From Brevundimonas vesicularis (GTDB lineage: Bacteria; Pseudomonadota; Alphaproteobacteria; Caulobacterales; Caulobacteraceae), in contig NZ_JACHLJ010000002.1 of NCBI RefSeq assembly GCF_014204545.1, positions 558,001 to 622,000 of the forward strand: DNA of 64,000 bases. Reading direction: 5' to 3'. This document shows, in pieces, positions 1 through 8,211 of this stretch; position 1 is the first letter of the stretch; each line of letters opens with the position of its first letter. The notes beneath the pieces were generated by a model that saw only the letters and a program-made list of their open reading frames with translations, made no database searches and was not told where the DNA came from. The translations under genes were made by a program, and so were the position numbers.

Positions 1-456
1 CTGGTTCACTTCGCCCGCGTCGCCTTCGGCGCCGCCACCACTAGCGAGAAGTTCACCGCCCGCGAGATCGAAGGCCTGGTGTCCGGCATGGTCCAGGGCG
101 GCCGCGCCTCGGTGGACTGGCGGATCGTCGACGGCGAGTTCACCAAGCCCCAGGCCCGCGCCCTGACCAACCTTGCCTATCTAACCGTCGGCGCCCTGCC
201 GATGGGCGGCGTCGCGACCATTCAGTCGCGGGTGGAAAACGGCCTGCTCTATCTGGAAGGCTTCGCTGAGGGCGCCCGCGCCCGGCTGAAGCCGGAGGCC
301 GTCACGGGTCTGGCTGGCGAACGCCTGGTCGACGGCCTGGCCGGCCAGTGGATCCAGCCCTACTGGCTGTGGCTGACCGTGAACGAGGCAGGCGGCGCTC
401 TACGCGTTAAGGTTGAAGACGGAAAGGTCGCACTGGTCGCGCGAATGCCCGCCTGA
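1..456 (+). CDS. chpT: Histidine phosphotransferase ChpT (C-terminal part)
   Basis: The reading frame is open from base 1, so the N-terminus, including the phosphorylated histidine helix, lies outside the window. The visible 151 residues (LVHFARVAFGAATTSEKF onward) correspond to the degenerate ATPase-like C-terminal domain of ChpT. In Caulobacter ChpT takes phosphate from the CckA receiver and hands it to CtrA and CpdR. Its start must be upstream; internal GTG/ATG codons near 79-90 are not starts. The next genes are a CheY-like receiver and cheR on the same strand, and cckA lies convergent 1.3 kb away. Identity rests on recalled family similarity plus the nearby cckA. Confidence 0.85.
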   Translation: MVHFARVAFGAATTSEKFTAREIEGLVSGMVQGGRASVDWRIVDGEFTKPQARALTNLAYLTVGALPMGGVATIQSRVENGLLYLEGFAEGARARLKPEAVTGLAGERLVDGLAGQWIQPYWLWLTVNEAGGALRVKVEDGKVALVARMPA

Positions 457-547
457 GGCGTTTCCAAACGACTCATTAACTGGCGTTTGAGATAAAAGCA
501 GTCCATGCGCCACGGGCGAAAGCCGTCGTGCCATTGAGGGATCGACC

Positions 548-925
548 TTGGACTTCCGAACCTGCCTGATCGTCGACGACAGCCGCATCATCCGCAAGGT
601 TGCGCGTCGCATCGTCGAGGGCCTGGGCTATGAGGTCGATGAGGCGGCGGACGGCTCCGAGGCCCTGGCCTATTGCACCGGCGCCATGCCCGACGTGCTG
701 CTGGTGGACTGGAACATGCCCGTGATGGACGGCATCACCTTCCTGCGTCGCCTGCGCGCCATGCCGGGCGGCAAGCAACCCAAGGTGCTGTTCTGCACGA
801 TCGAGACCCGCCCCGAGCGGATCGCCGAAGCTCTGGCCGCCGGCGCCGACGACTATGTGATGAAGCCGTTCGACGGCGAAATCCTGCAGTCCAAGCTGAC
901 GGAGGTCGGAGCGATCGCCGCATGA
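548..925 (+). CDS. CheY-like single-domain response regulator
   Basis: This 125-residue protein is a bare receiver domain with no output domain. Acidic pocket D10/D11, phospho-acceptor D54 (LLVDWNMP), T84 and K106 (VMKPF) are all present, so it should be phosphorylatable. It starts with TTG, preceded by GAGGGA about 7 bases upstream; no better ATG exists. The stop overlaps the cheR start (ATGA), which indicates translational coupling. The pairing with cheR and chpT suggests a chemotaxis or cell-cycle receiver. Its partner kinase cannot be read from the sequence. Confidence 0.88.
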   Translation: MDFRTCLIVDDSRIIRKVARRIVEGLGYEVDEAADGSEALAYCTGAMPDVLLVDWNMPVMDGITFLRRLRAMPGGKQPKVLFCTIETRPERIAEALAAGADDYVMKPFDGEILQSKLTEVGAIAA

Positions 926-1737
926 CGCCTGAGGACTTCGACAAGCTGCAGTCCCTTCTCGCCACCCGCGCCGGCTATCGGCTGTCGCGGGATCGCATTC
1001 ACCTGGCCGAACACCGGCTGGGTCCGATCGCGCGGCGCGAAGGCTACGCCAATGTCGAGGCTCTGCTGACGAACCTGTGGGCCAATCCGGTCGCCTCGCT
1101 GGCCTGGTCGGTCATCGAGGCTCTGCTGAACGCCGAGACCTGGTTCCGCCGCGACCGCACGCCCTTCCGCATTCTCGAAACCGAACTTCTGCCGGCCCTG
1201 TCCAAGGCGCGGCCCGACGGGCGGATCAAGATCTGGTCGGCCGGCTGCTCGACCGGCCAGGAGGCCTGGTCCATCGCCATGACGGCCAGGGAGATCGGTG
1301 TCGATGTCGATCTGGTCGCCACCGACCTGTCGCAGCGCGCGATCGAGAAGGCGCGCTCGGGCCTCTATACCGGCTTCGAAATCCAGCGCGGGCTTACGGC
1401 CAAGACTATGCTGCGCTGGTTCGAACCGCGAGAAGACCAGTGGATCGTCAAGGCCGAACTGGCTGACGCCGTGCGTTTCGGTCGCGCCAACCTGCTGGAC
1501 GAACCGACCGATGACGCCCGTTTCGACGTCATCTTCTGCCGCAATGTGATGGCCGATATGGACCCGTCGCGCCGGGCGCGTCTGCTCGACGGACTGGAGC
1601 GCCGCCTCGTCGATGACGGCTGCCTGCTTCTGGGCGTGGACGAAAGTCTTGAAGGCGAGACGGTCGCCTTCCGCGCCGTGAATGGCCGCCGGGGCCTGTA
1701 TGTAAAGGCGCCATCCGCGCTTCGCCGCGCCGCCTGA
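922..1737 (+). CDS. cheR: Chemotaxis protein methyltransferase CheR
   Basis: The 271-residue protein has the CheR layout: an N-terminal helical domain (about 1-75), then a SAM-dependent methyltransferase domain with the glycine-rich motif WSAGCSTGQE (about 105-115) and FDVIFCRNVM (about 210). CheR transfers methyl groups from SAM to glutamates of chemoreceptors. Its ATG overlaps the stop of the upstream receiver gene by 4 bases, and GGAGGT lies about 16 bases upstream. It is convergent with cckA, whose stop is 22 bases away. A chemoreceptor ending in a possible CheR-tethering pentapeptide is encoded at 41784-43301. Confidence 0.92.
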   Translation: MTPEDFDKLQSLLATRAGYRLSRDRIHLAEHRLGPIARREGYANVEALLTNLWANPVASLAWSVIEALLNAETWFRRDRTPFRILETELLPALSKARPDGRIKIWSAGCSTGQEAWSIAMTAREIGVDVDLVATDLSQRAIEKARSGLYTGFEIQRGLTAKTMLRWFEPREDQWIVKAELADAVRFGRANLLDEPTDDARFDVIFCRNVMADMDPSRRARLLDGLERRLVDDGCLLLGVDESLEGETVAFRAVNGRRGLYVKAPSALRRAA

Positions 1738-1758
1738 CCCCGCCCTTCATGCGGGCGA

Positions 1759-3810
1759 TCAGCCCGCGTGCAGCTCCTGCTTCACCCGCTCCGCCAGCGT
1801 CTTGATGTCCAGCGGCTTGGGCAGGAAGGATACGCCCGTCTCGTCTTGCAACAGGTCCGAGAAGTCGCTCTCGGCATAGCCCGAGATGAACATGACCGGC
1901 GCGTCGCCGAGATATTTGCGCGCCTTCTTCAGCAAGGACGGGCCGTCCAGCCCCGGCATGATGACGTCGGAGATCATCATGTCGATCTGGCCGGCGTGTT
2001 CCTCGGCTAGCAGCAGGGCCTCCTCGCCGTCGGCGGCCTCTATGACCTCATAGCCCCGCTGGCGCAGCAGCCGGGCGGCGATGCCGCGCACGGCGTCCTC
2101 GTCCTCGACGAACAGGATGCGGCCGGCGCCCGACAGGTCGCGCGGCGCCTTGGCCTTGACCTCGACCGGCTGAACCTCGGCCAGCTCCGCCTCGCCCGCC
2201 GCCGGCAGGAAGATGCGGAAGGCGGCGCCTGCGCCTTCGATATTGCTGACGGTGATGTGGCCGCCCGCCTGCTGCACGATGCCATAGACGGTGGCCAGAC
2301 CCATGCCGGTCCCCTCGTTCACCGCCTTGGTGGTGAAGAAGGGTTCAAAGATCTTGTCCGCCAGTTCGGGCGGCACGCCGGGTCCGGTGTCCGACACCTC
2401 GATCAGGGCCACCTCATCCGTCGGCGCATCGGCCCAGCCCAGGCCCCGCGCCTCGTCGCCCGTCAGGCGGCGCGTGGCGATGGTGACGACGCCGGCGCCC
2501 GGCTCGACCACGCCGCGCATGGCGTCGCGCGCATTGACGGCCAGGTTCATCACCGCCGTCTCCAGCTGAGACTTGTCGGCCAGCACGACCGGCAGATCGC
2601 GGCCGTAGTCGGTCTCCAGCCGCACGTCCTCGCGCAGCAGCCGCCGCAGCAGGATGGCGAACTCGCCCACCAGTTCACCCAGGTCCAGCCGCTCGCGCCG
2701 CACCGTCGACTTGCGCGAGAAAGCCAGCAGCTTGCGCACCAGATCGGCCGCGCGGATGGCCGTCTGGCGGATCTCGTTCAGCCCCTCGTAGGAGGGATCG
2801 CCCACCGGGTGCCGTTCCAAAAGACCCGACAGCTGAAGCTGGATCGCCGTCAGCAGATTGTTGAAGTCGTGCGCGACGCCCCCGGCCAGTTGGCCCACGG
2901 CCTGCATCTTCTGGGCCTGGTTGAGCTGAAGCTCCATCGACTTCTGGCCCGAGACGTCGAACAGCCAGATGCGCCGCCTGTCGCCCTCGGGCGCCACATA
3001 CAGATGCAGCATCTTGTCGGGATAGGCCCGCGCGACCAGTTCGATCGGCCCCGACGATCCGCCCGCCAGCTTCAGCCGCGCCTCGGCGATGCCGCCCGGA
3101 TCGAACAGATGCCCAAAGGCCGCATCGCGCGCCGCCCCCGGTCCGGTCAGAACCGCCAGCGCCGGATTGGCCTCTTCCGCCCGGCCGGAAAACAGGTCGT
3201 CGCCGCCGATCACGGCCGAGCCGAACGGCGCCCCGGCCGCCATGGCTCGCGCCTCGCCGGTCGCCGCGGCGGCGGGCGTGTGAACGGGCGCGGCGGCGAT
3301 GGGCAGGACGGCGTCCGGCGCCGCGCGCATCAGGAACCTGCCCTCGCCCGTCTTTCCATCGCCGATCTGGCCGATGACGACCTCGACCTCGCGCTGTCCG
3401 ATCATGACGATGGCGCGGCCCGGCTCGCCTTTGCGCGCCTGGGCGAAGGCCATGTACAGCGCCTGGGCCGACTTGCCGCGCGGCAGGGCGCCGGTCGCCC
3501 CATTGGCCTCGGACCAGGCGGCGTTGAAGGCCAGGATCTGTCCTGAATCCCAGACCAGCGCCGCCGGTTCGGCCATGGCGTCCAACACCTCGATGGCCGC
3601 ATCGCTGCTCGGCTTAGCGTCCGCCGCCCGGCGGAAGCCGAAAAGACCGATCAGGGCGATCGCGCCCACGGTCAGAATCAGCACCAGTCCCGGCGCCGAG
3701 GTCGGGTTGGCGCGAAACGCCGGATAGGCCAGCGCCGCAATCGCCGCCACGACGCCGAACGCCATCACGCCGGACAACAGGTCGAACGAAGGGCGGCGGG
3801 TGGACGTCAT
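1759..3810 (-). CDS. cckA: Cell-cycle hybrid histidine kinase CckA
   Basis: The 683-residue protein has two N-terminal membrane helices (about 11-32 and 38-59), two PAS-like regions (about 70-165 and 195-290), a HisKA domain with phospho-His H314 ([11 protein letters not shown]), a HATPase domain (DTGPGVP, GTGMGLA) and a C-terminal receiver with D615 (MISDVIMPG). The layout and length match Caulobacter CckA, which feeds ChpT and through it CtrA and CpdR. It follows flhB at the end of the fliQ-fliR-flhB run on the same strand. The flhB-cckA gap of 51 bases holds a GAATC (GANTC, CcrM-type) site at 3821-3825. The very similar chpT partner is convergent nearby. Confidence 0.93.
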   Translation of the reverse strand: MTSTRRPSFDLLSGVMAFGVVAAIAALAYPAFRANPTSAPGLVLILTVGAIALIGLFGFRRAADAKPSSDAAIEVLDAMAEPAALVWDSGQILAFNAAWSEANGATGALPRGKSAQALYMAFAQARKGEPGRAIVMIGQREVEVVIGQIGDGKTGEGRFLMRAAPDAVLPIAAAPVHTPAAAATGEARAMAAGAPFGSAVIGGDDLFSGRAEEANPALAVLTGPGAARDAAFGHLFDPGGIAEARLKLAGGSSGPIELVARAYPDKMLHLYVAPEGDRRRIWLFDVSGQKSMELQLNQAQKMQAVGQLAGGVAHDFNNLLTAIQLQLSGLLERHPVGDPSYEGLNEIRQTAIRAADLVRKLLAFSRKSTVRRERLDLGELVGEFAILLRRLLREDVRLETDYGRDLPVVLADKSQLETAVMNLAVNARDAMRGVVEPGAGVVTIATRRLTGDEARGLGWADAPTDEVALIEVSDTGPGVPPELADKIFEPFFTTKAVNEGTGMGLATVYGIVQQAGGHITVSNIEGAGAAFRIFLPAAGEAELAEVQPVEVKAKAPRDLSGAGRILFVEDEDAVRGIAARLLRQRGYEVIEAADGEEALLLAEEHAGQIDMMISDVIMPGLDGPSLLKKARKYLGDAPVMFISGYAESDFSDLLQDETGVSFLPKPLDIKTLAERVKQELHAG

Positions 3811-3861
3811 ACAGCCTCGCGAATCAGTGTTGCGATCATACGCCCAAATCCTGACGCAGCC

Positions 3862-4938
3862 TTACCGGCGCTTACGGGACTGGAAGACGAAGCCGATGAT
3901 CTTGGCGGCGGCGTCGAAATGTTCGCGCGGAATGACCTCGTCCACCTCGACGGTGGCGTACAGGGCGCGCGCCAACGGCACATTCTCGACGATCGGCACG
4001 CCGTGCTCCGTCGCCACTTCGCGGATGCGCAGGGCCAGGGCGTCGACGCCCTTGGCCACGCAGATCGGCGCCCCGTCGCCCTGATCCGGCTCATAGCGCA
4101 GGGCGACCGAATAGTGGGTCGGGTTGGTCACGATGACGGTGGCCTTGGGCACATTGGCCATCATCCGCTGACGGCTGCGCTGCATGCGGATCTGCTTCAG
4201 CTTGGCCTTGATGTGCGGGTCGCCTTCGGACTGTTTGAAGTCTTCCTTCAGCTCTTCCTTGGTCATCCGCATCCGCTTGGCGAAGCGCATCTTCTGCCAG
4301 ATGAAGTCGGCCCCGGCCGTGGCGCCCAGCAGGATGATCGAGGCCACGAACAGCGAGATGGCCATGTCGCGCGCCAGCGGCAGGATCGCCAGCGGGCTGA
4401 TCGAGGCCATGTTCTCGAACTCGCGCAGGTGCGGCTTCAACACCATCCAGCACACCGCGCACACGGCGATCAGCTTCAGGAAGGTCTTGACGAACTGCGC
4501 CAGGCCGTCGGGGCCGAAGATGCGTTTGAACCCCTGCATCGGACTGACCGCCGACCATTTGGGCTTCAGCTTTTCGGCGGTGAAGATCAGGCCTGACTGG
4601 GCGACATTGCCCCCGACTCCGCCCAGGATGGTCGCCAGCATGACGGCTCCCAAAAAGGGCGCCACGGCCCAGACGGCGCGCACCATGATCTGGTTGCCCG
4701 CGCCCGAGTTCAGCACCCCCAGCATCTCGTGCGGGGCGGCGATGAAGGGCAGCATCTGTTCGGCGATGGACGAGGCGAACCAGCCGCCCCCCATCAGGAT
4801 CACCGCCGCCGCCCCCGCCAGCGACAGCACCTGGGCGACGTCGGGCGACTTGGCCGCATCGCCCTTCTTTCGGGCGTCCTCAAGCTTTCGCGGGGTCGCC
4901 TCTTCGGTTTTCGACTCGGGATCCGCGCCTTCAGCCAC
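3862..4938 (-). CDS. flhB: Flagellar export apparatus switch protein FlhB
   Basis: FlhB sits in the inner membrane and switches export specificity after self-cleavage. The 358-residue product has a basic N-terminus (KTEEATPRKLEDARKKGD), four membrane segments and a cytoplasmic C-domain with the autocleavage motif N272-P-T-H. I chose GTG at 4938 because GGGAGG lies just upstream and the family N-terminus begins there. This start overlaps the fliR stop by 8 bases (GTGGCTGA), so translation is probably coupled. A longer in-frame extension to 5007 has no family similarity. Confidence 0.94.
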   Translation of the reverse strand: MAEGADPESKTEEATPRKLEDARKKGDAAKSPDVAQVLSLAGAAAVILMGGGWFASSIAEQMLPFIAAPHEMLGVLNSGAGNQIMVRAVWAVAPFLGAVMLATILGGVGGNVAQSGLIFTAEKLKPKWSAVSPMQGFKRIFGPDGLAQFVKTFLKLIAVCAVCWMVLKPHLREFENMASISPLAILPLARDMAISLFVASIILLGATAGADFIWQKMRFAKRMRMTKEELKEDFKQSEGDPHIKAKLKQIRMQRSRQRMMANVPKATVIVTNPTHYSVALRYEPDQGDGAPICVAKGVDALALRIREVATEHGVPIVENVPLARALYATVEVDEVIPREHFDAAAKIIGFVFQSRKRR

Positions 4939-5704
4939 CGGGGCCTCCCAGCACGAAATACTCCGCCAGACGGCGGTAGCGGTCGATGAAGAGGGTGCCG
5001 AGCGCACCCAGGCTCAGGGCGAAGATCGACAGGCCCAGGATGACGCTCAAGGGCGCAGCGGCGAAATAGACCTGGAACGACGGCATGACCCGCGCCACCA
5101 GGCCGGACGCCAGGTTGAAGATCAAGGCGAAGACCAGCACCGGCGCCGACAACTGCACGCCCAGCAGGAAGCTGTCGCCCAAGGTCCGCACGGCCATCTG
5201 GGTGAAGTCGGCCATCATCAGCGGCTGGGCCTGCGAGATCAGCCGATACGAGCCCACCATGCCGGCGATGAACAGGTGGTGGGTGTCGGTGGCGAACAGC
5301 AGCGTCACTCCCAACAGGGCCAGAAAGGCGGCGATGGTCGAACCGGGTTGGGCCTGCATCGGATTGGCGGTCTGGGCGAAGCTGAGCGTCGTCTGCAACG
5401 ACACGATCTCGCCCGCCGTCGCCAGGGCGCTCATGAACATGCGCAGCAGAAGGCCGATCATCAGGCCGACGACCACCTCGCGGATGATCCACCCGACCAT
5501 CAGCCCCATGCTGTCCGGCAGGCCCGGCAGCGAACCGCGCACCACCGGCCACAGCGCCAGACTGATGACCAGGGCCAGCGACAGTCGCACGCGCGGGGGC
5601 ACATAGGCCTCGCCAAAGCCGGGGATCAGCATCAGGATCGCTGCGATCCGGGCGAAGATCAGCCCCCCGGCCCAGACCTGATCAGCGGTCGCATAAGCGT
5701 CCAC
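4931..5704 (-). CDS. fliR: Flagellar export protein FliR
   Basis: FliR is an integral membrane component of the flagellar type III export gate, with FliP, FliQ, FlhA and FlhB. The 257-residue product is strongly hydrophobic with about six membrane segments and the family stretch TLSFAQTANP around the middle. GTG at 5704 is the preferred start: it shares one base with the fliQ stop (TAGTG) and gives the usual FliR length. The frame extends further upstream to 5908 but that part is a shadow of fliQ. The 3' end overlaps flhB by 8 bases. Confidence 0.94.
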   Translation of the reverse strand: MDAYATADQVWAGGLIFARIAAILMLIPGFGEAYVPPRVRLSLALVISLALWPVVRGSLPGLPDSMGLMVGWIIREVVVGLMIGLLLRMFMSALATAGEIVSLQTTLSFAQTANPMQAQPGSTIAAFLALLGVTLLFATDTHHLFIAGMVGSYRLISQAQPLMMADFTQMAVRTLGDSFLLGVQLSAPVLVFALIFNLASGLVARVMPSFQVYFAAAPLSVILGLSIFALSLGALGTLFIDRYRRLAEYFVLGGPGG

Positions 5705-5967
5705 TACATCCCCGCGATGCGGGCCGCGATCTGGCGCATGAAGCCGCCCAACAGGGCGCCCATCAGCGGCAGGAACAGGATCAGCGAAACGAAGATGGCG
5801 ATGATCTTGGGCGCATAGATCAGGGTCTGTTCCTGGATCTGCGTTAGGGCCTGAAACAGGCCGATCACCACACCGACGACCAGACCGACCAGCAGCACCG
5901 GCAGGCAAAGCTGGATCGTCAGCCAGATGGCGTCGCGCCCAACGTCCAGAACTTCCGCGCCGTTCAT
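5704..5967 (-). CDS. fliQ: Flagellar export protein FliQ
   Basis: This 87-residue protein has two membrane helices (about 14-39 and 51-74), the typical size and topology of FliQ in the flagellar export gate. It is the first gene of a tightly packed fliQ-fliR-flhB run followed by cckA. A CtrA-type motif (TTAG, 7 bases, TTAAC) lies 45-60 bases upstream on the coding strand, in keeping with the known CtrA control of early flagellar genes in Caulobacter. Confidence 0.94.
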   Translation of the reverse strand: MNGAEVLDVGRDAIWLTIQLCLPVLLVGLVVGVVIGLFQALTQIQEQTLIYAPKIIAIFVSLILFLPLMGALLGGFMRQIAARIAGM

Positions 5968-6011
5968 CGGCCCACTCCAGAAACTACTGGGCAGAAAATG
6001 CCGACAGGATG

Positions 6012-6027
6012 GTTAACAGGCCGCTAA
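6012..6027 (-). promoter_or_regulatory. CtrA-like binding site upstream of fliQ
   Basis: On the minus strand the sequence reads TTAG, CGGCCTG, TTAAC. The known CtrA consensus is TTAA-N7-TTAAC, so only one base differs and the spacing is exact. It sits 45-60 bases before the fliQ start. Confidence 0.65.
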
Positions 6028-6141
6028 CCAGACGCGTCTTCGTCCAGACCTGACCACGGAAAAATCTCGCGTGCGGCCTTGAACGGCGCCGCTTCCATGC
6101 CGACTTCCCCGCCTTCGCCTTGGGGAGCGCCAGCCATTCGA

Positions 6142-6194
6142 TTTCAGACGAATTAGACGAATTAGACTCTCTTTTTCCGACTCCACCGTCTGAA
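6142..6194 (+). promoter_or_regulatory. Composite repeat element upstream of folE
   Basis: Three 9-base units follow each other (TTCAGAC-type, then two AATTAGAC-type), ending at 6167. After 20 bases containing a T-run comes GTCTGAA (6188-6194), which inverts the first unit. The same arrangement, in the same orientation to its gene, occurs upstream of ftsY (53078-53131). It ends 71 bases before the folE start. Protein-binding or promoter function is inferred from position and duplication. Confidence 0.55.
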
Positions 6195-6265
6195 CGCGCG
6201 TCCGCCTCGTAATGGGACGGCTCGCCCTCTCCCCTTCCCTCAAGCGCTCCGCTATCTAGGCCGCC

Positions 6266-6850
6266 ATGACCGACGCCCCCGCCTCCAAAGTCTCCCAGGC
6301 CGACGCCGAAGCCGCCGTCCGCACCCTGATCGAATGGGCCGGCGACAACCCGGACCGCGAAGGTCTGCTGGAAACCCCCGCCCGCGTCGCCAAGAGCTAC
6401 CGCGAGCTTTTCCAGGGCTATGAGGTCGATCCGCTCTCCTATCTCGAGAAGACGTTCGAGGAGACCGGCGGCTACGACCAGTTGGTCGTGCTGAAGGACA
6501 TCCGCTTCGTCAGCTTCTGCGAGCACCACATGCTGCCGGTCGTGGGCAAGGCGCACGTCGCCTATCTGCCGACGGACCGCGTCGTCGGCATCTCCAAACT
6601 GGCCCGGGTCGTGCGCGGCTTCGCGCGGCGCCTGCAGATCCAGGAGAAGATGACCTCCGAGATCGCCGAGGCCATCCAGACCGTCCTGCGCCCCCACGGC
6701 GTCGGCGTGGTCATCGAGGCCGAGCACAGCTGCATGACCCTGCGCGGCGTCAATGCGCCGGGCGCCAGCCTGTCGACCAGCCACCTGATCGGCGTCGTCC
6801 GCGACGACCCCCGCACCCGCGAAGAGTTCCTGCGACTGGTCCGAGGCTAG
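6266..6850 (+). CDS. folE: GTP cyclohydrolase I
   Basis: GTP cyclohydrolase I converts GTP to 7,8-dihydroneopterin triphosphate, the first step of folate/pterin synthesis, in the cytoplasm. The 194-residue protein is of normal type I length and carries the zinc and active-site motifs FCEHHMLP and EAEHSCMTLRGV with STSHLIG near the C-terminus. It stands alone. The promoter region holds the composite repeat described at 6142-6194, and the following acyltransferase starts 64 bases downstream. Confidence 0.96.
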   Translation: MTDAPASKVSQADAEAAVRTLIEWAGDNPDREGLLETPARVAKSYRELFQGYEVDPLSYLEKTFEETGGYDQLVVLKDIRFVSFCEHHMLPVVGKAHVAYLPTDRVVGISKLARVVRGFARRLQIQEKMTSEIAEAIQTVLRPHGVGVVIEAEHSCMTLRGVNAPGASLSTSHLIGVVRDDPRTREEFLRLVRG

Positions 6851-6914
6851 GATTTCCCCAATCGCGCGATCTGGCGCGGCTCTTGCGGCGAGACGGCGGA
6901 AGGAGGCTCCAACG

Positions 6915-8072
6915 ATGCCCTGGTCCGTGATTTCGACCCGCAATGAGACAGTTCAGATCGCGCGCGGCGGCTGGCTGGACGCTCTGCGTTTCATCGTGGC
7001 CTTCCTGATCATCCTGCATCACTTCCAGGCCGCAGGGCCGGCGCCCCTGGCGCACGTGATCAATCCGATCTTCGAGCGCGGCGGCTTCCTGCTGACCAAC
7101 TTCTTCCTGATCGACAGCGGCTATGTGCTGATGCGCGTCTATGGCGCGGCAGTGGACAAGGGCCGGCTGTCGCCGGGCGACTTCTTCCTCAAGCGGTTCC
7201 TGCGCGTCGTGCCCGCCCACCTGATCATGGGCCTGTCGCTGGTCGGTTTCGTGCTGCTGGCCACCGCCGCCGGCGTCCCGCCCCGCAATCCCGAATGGTT
7301 CGCCTGGGACCAGCTGCCCGCCCAGCTGCTGCTGCTTCAGTCCTATGGCGTCTATGGCGGCCTGGGCTGGAACGCCCCGACATGGTCGATCTCGGCCCTG
7401 ATCGGCTGCTACCTGGCCTTCCCCTGGATCATTCGCGGCCTGATGCGCCTGGGTCCGTGGTCGGCGCTGGCCATGGGCGTCGGCGTCTATCTGGTCGCCA
7501 ACCAGCTGTGCTGGCACTTCCTGGGCTACCCCGTCTATCAGATGCCCATGCGCTACGGCATCATCCGCGCCCTGCCGCTGTTCTTCCTGGGGATGTGCCT
7601 GGCCTGGTTCGCCCAGAAGGTCTGGATCGCGCCGCGCCTGGCCGGCTGGGCCGGCGTCCTGGCCGCCGTCGGCTTCTTCGCGCTTGAGCTTCACGACAAG
7701 CACGCCCTGGCCGCCCTGGCCCTGATCTCGATCATCATCCTGGCCGCCGGCGCCGTGCCGGTGAAGAAGCCCTCCAAACTGGTCGAGACGGCCGCCATGG
7801 TCTCCTTCTCCATGTTCATCTCCAACGAGGTGATCCGCATCGTCTGGTTCGGCGTGGTCAACGCCGTGGAGGCCCGCATCTTTCTGCCCCTCGCCGCCCA
7901 ATGGGGCCTGTGGGGCCTGGGCGTTGCGGCGGCTGTCGCCTTCGCCTTCGCCTTCCACTTCGCCATCGACAATCCGATCCAGACCCGCATCCGCAGCTGG
8001 CTGAAGCGTCGCAGCGTCCGTCGCGGCACGGTCCAGCCCAAACTGGGCCCGATCATCTCCATCGACGGCTGA
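6915..8072 (+). CDS. Acyltransferase 3 family membrane protein
   Basis: The 385-residue protein has about ten membrane helices and the acyltransferase-3 (OafA/NodX-like) signature near the N-terminus, LDALRFIVAFLIILHHF, with the conserved histidines in the first helix. Such enzymes transfer acetyl or other acyl groups to sugars of lipopolysaccharide, polysaccharide or peptidoglycan at the inner membrane; the acceptor cannot be told here. ATG at 6915 is well supported by AAGGAGG 9 bases upstream. No polysaccharide genes lie beside it. Confidence 0.85.
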   Translation: MPWSVISTRNETVQIARGGWLDALRFIVAFLIILHHFQAAGPAPLAHVINPIFERGGFLLTNFFLIDSGYVLMRVYGAAVDKGRLSPGDFFLKRFLRVVPAHLIMGLSLVGFVLLATAAGVPPRNPEWFAWDQLPAQLLLLQSYGVYGGLGWNAPTWSISALIGCYLAFPWIIRGLMRLGPWSALAMGVGVYLVANQLCWHFLGYPVYQMPMRYGIIRALPLFFLGMCLAWFAQKVWIAPRLAGWAGVLAAVGFFALELHDKHALAALALISIIILAAGAVPVKKPSKLVETAAMVSFSMFISNEVIRIVWFGVVNAVEARIFLPLAAQWGLWGLGVAAAVAFAFAFHFAIDNPIQTRIRSWLKRRSVRRGTVQPKLGPIISIDG

Positions 8073-8101
8073 TCGACCGGCCTTTGCCTATCGGCGATCC
8101 T

Positions 8102-8113
8102 CGACCAAAGTCG
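8102..8113 (+). promoter_or_regulatory. Motif CGACCAAAGTCG upstream of MHS transporter
   Basis: CGACCAAAGTCG lies about 100 bases before the transporter start. An exact copy, in reverse orientation, occurs in the gap between the LuxR-type regulator and the porin gene (14144-14155). This links the transporter to the kinase/regulator/porin/acs group. Confidence 0.5.
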
Positions 8114-8211
8114 CTCTCTCCAGTCGCCTCCCTCTCGGTCAATGTTGGCGTCCACGTATCCGCAGGGATGCGCAGAACGGCCGATAACGGCGACTTGGGA
8201 GGAAATGGATC

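Noticed and set aside
2257-3546. Open frame of 429 codons on the plus strand
   Set aside because: Antisense to cckA, whose domains and active residues are complete.
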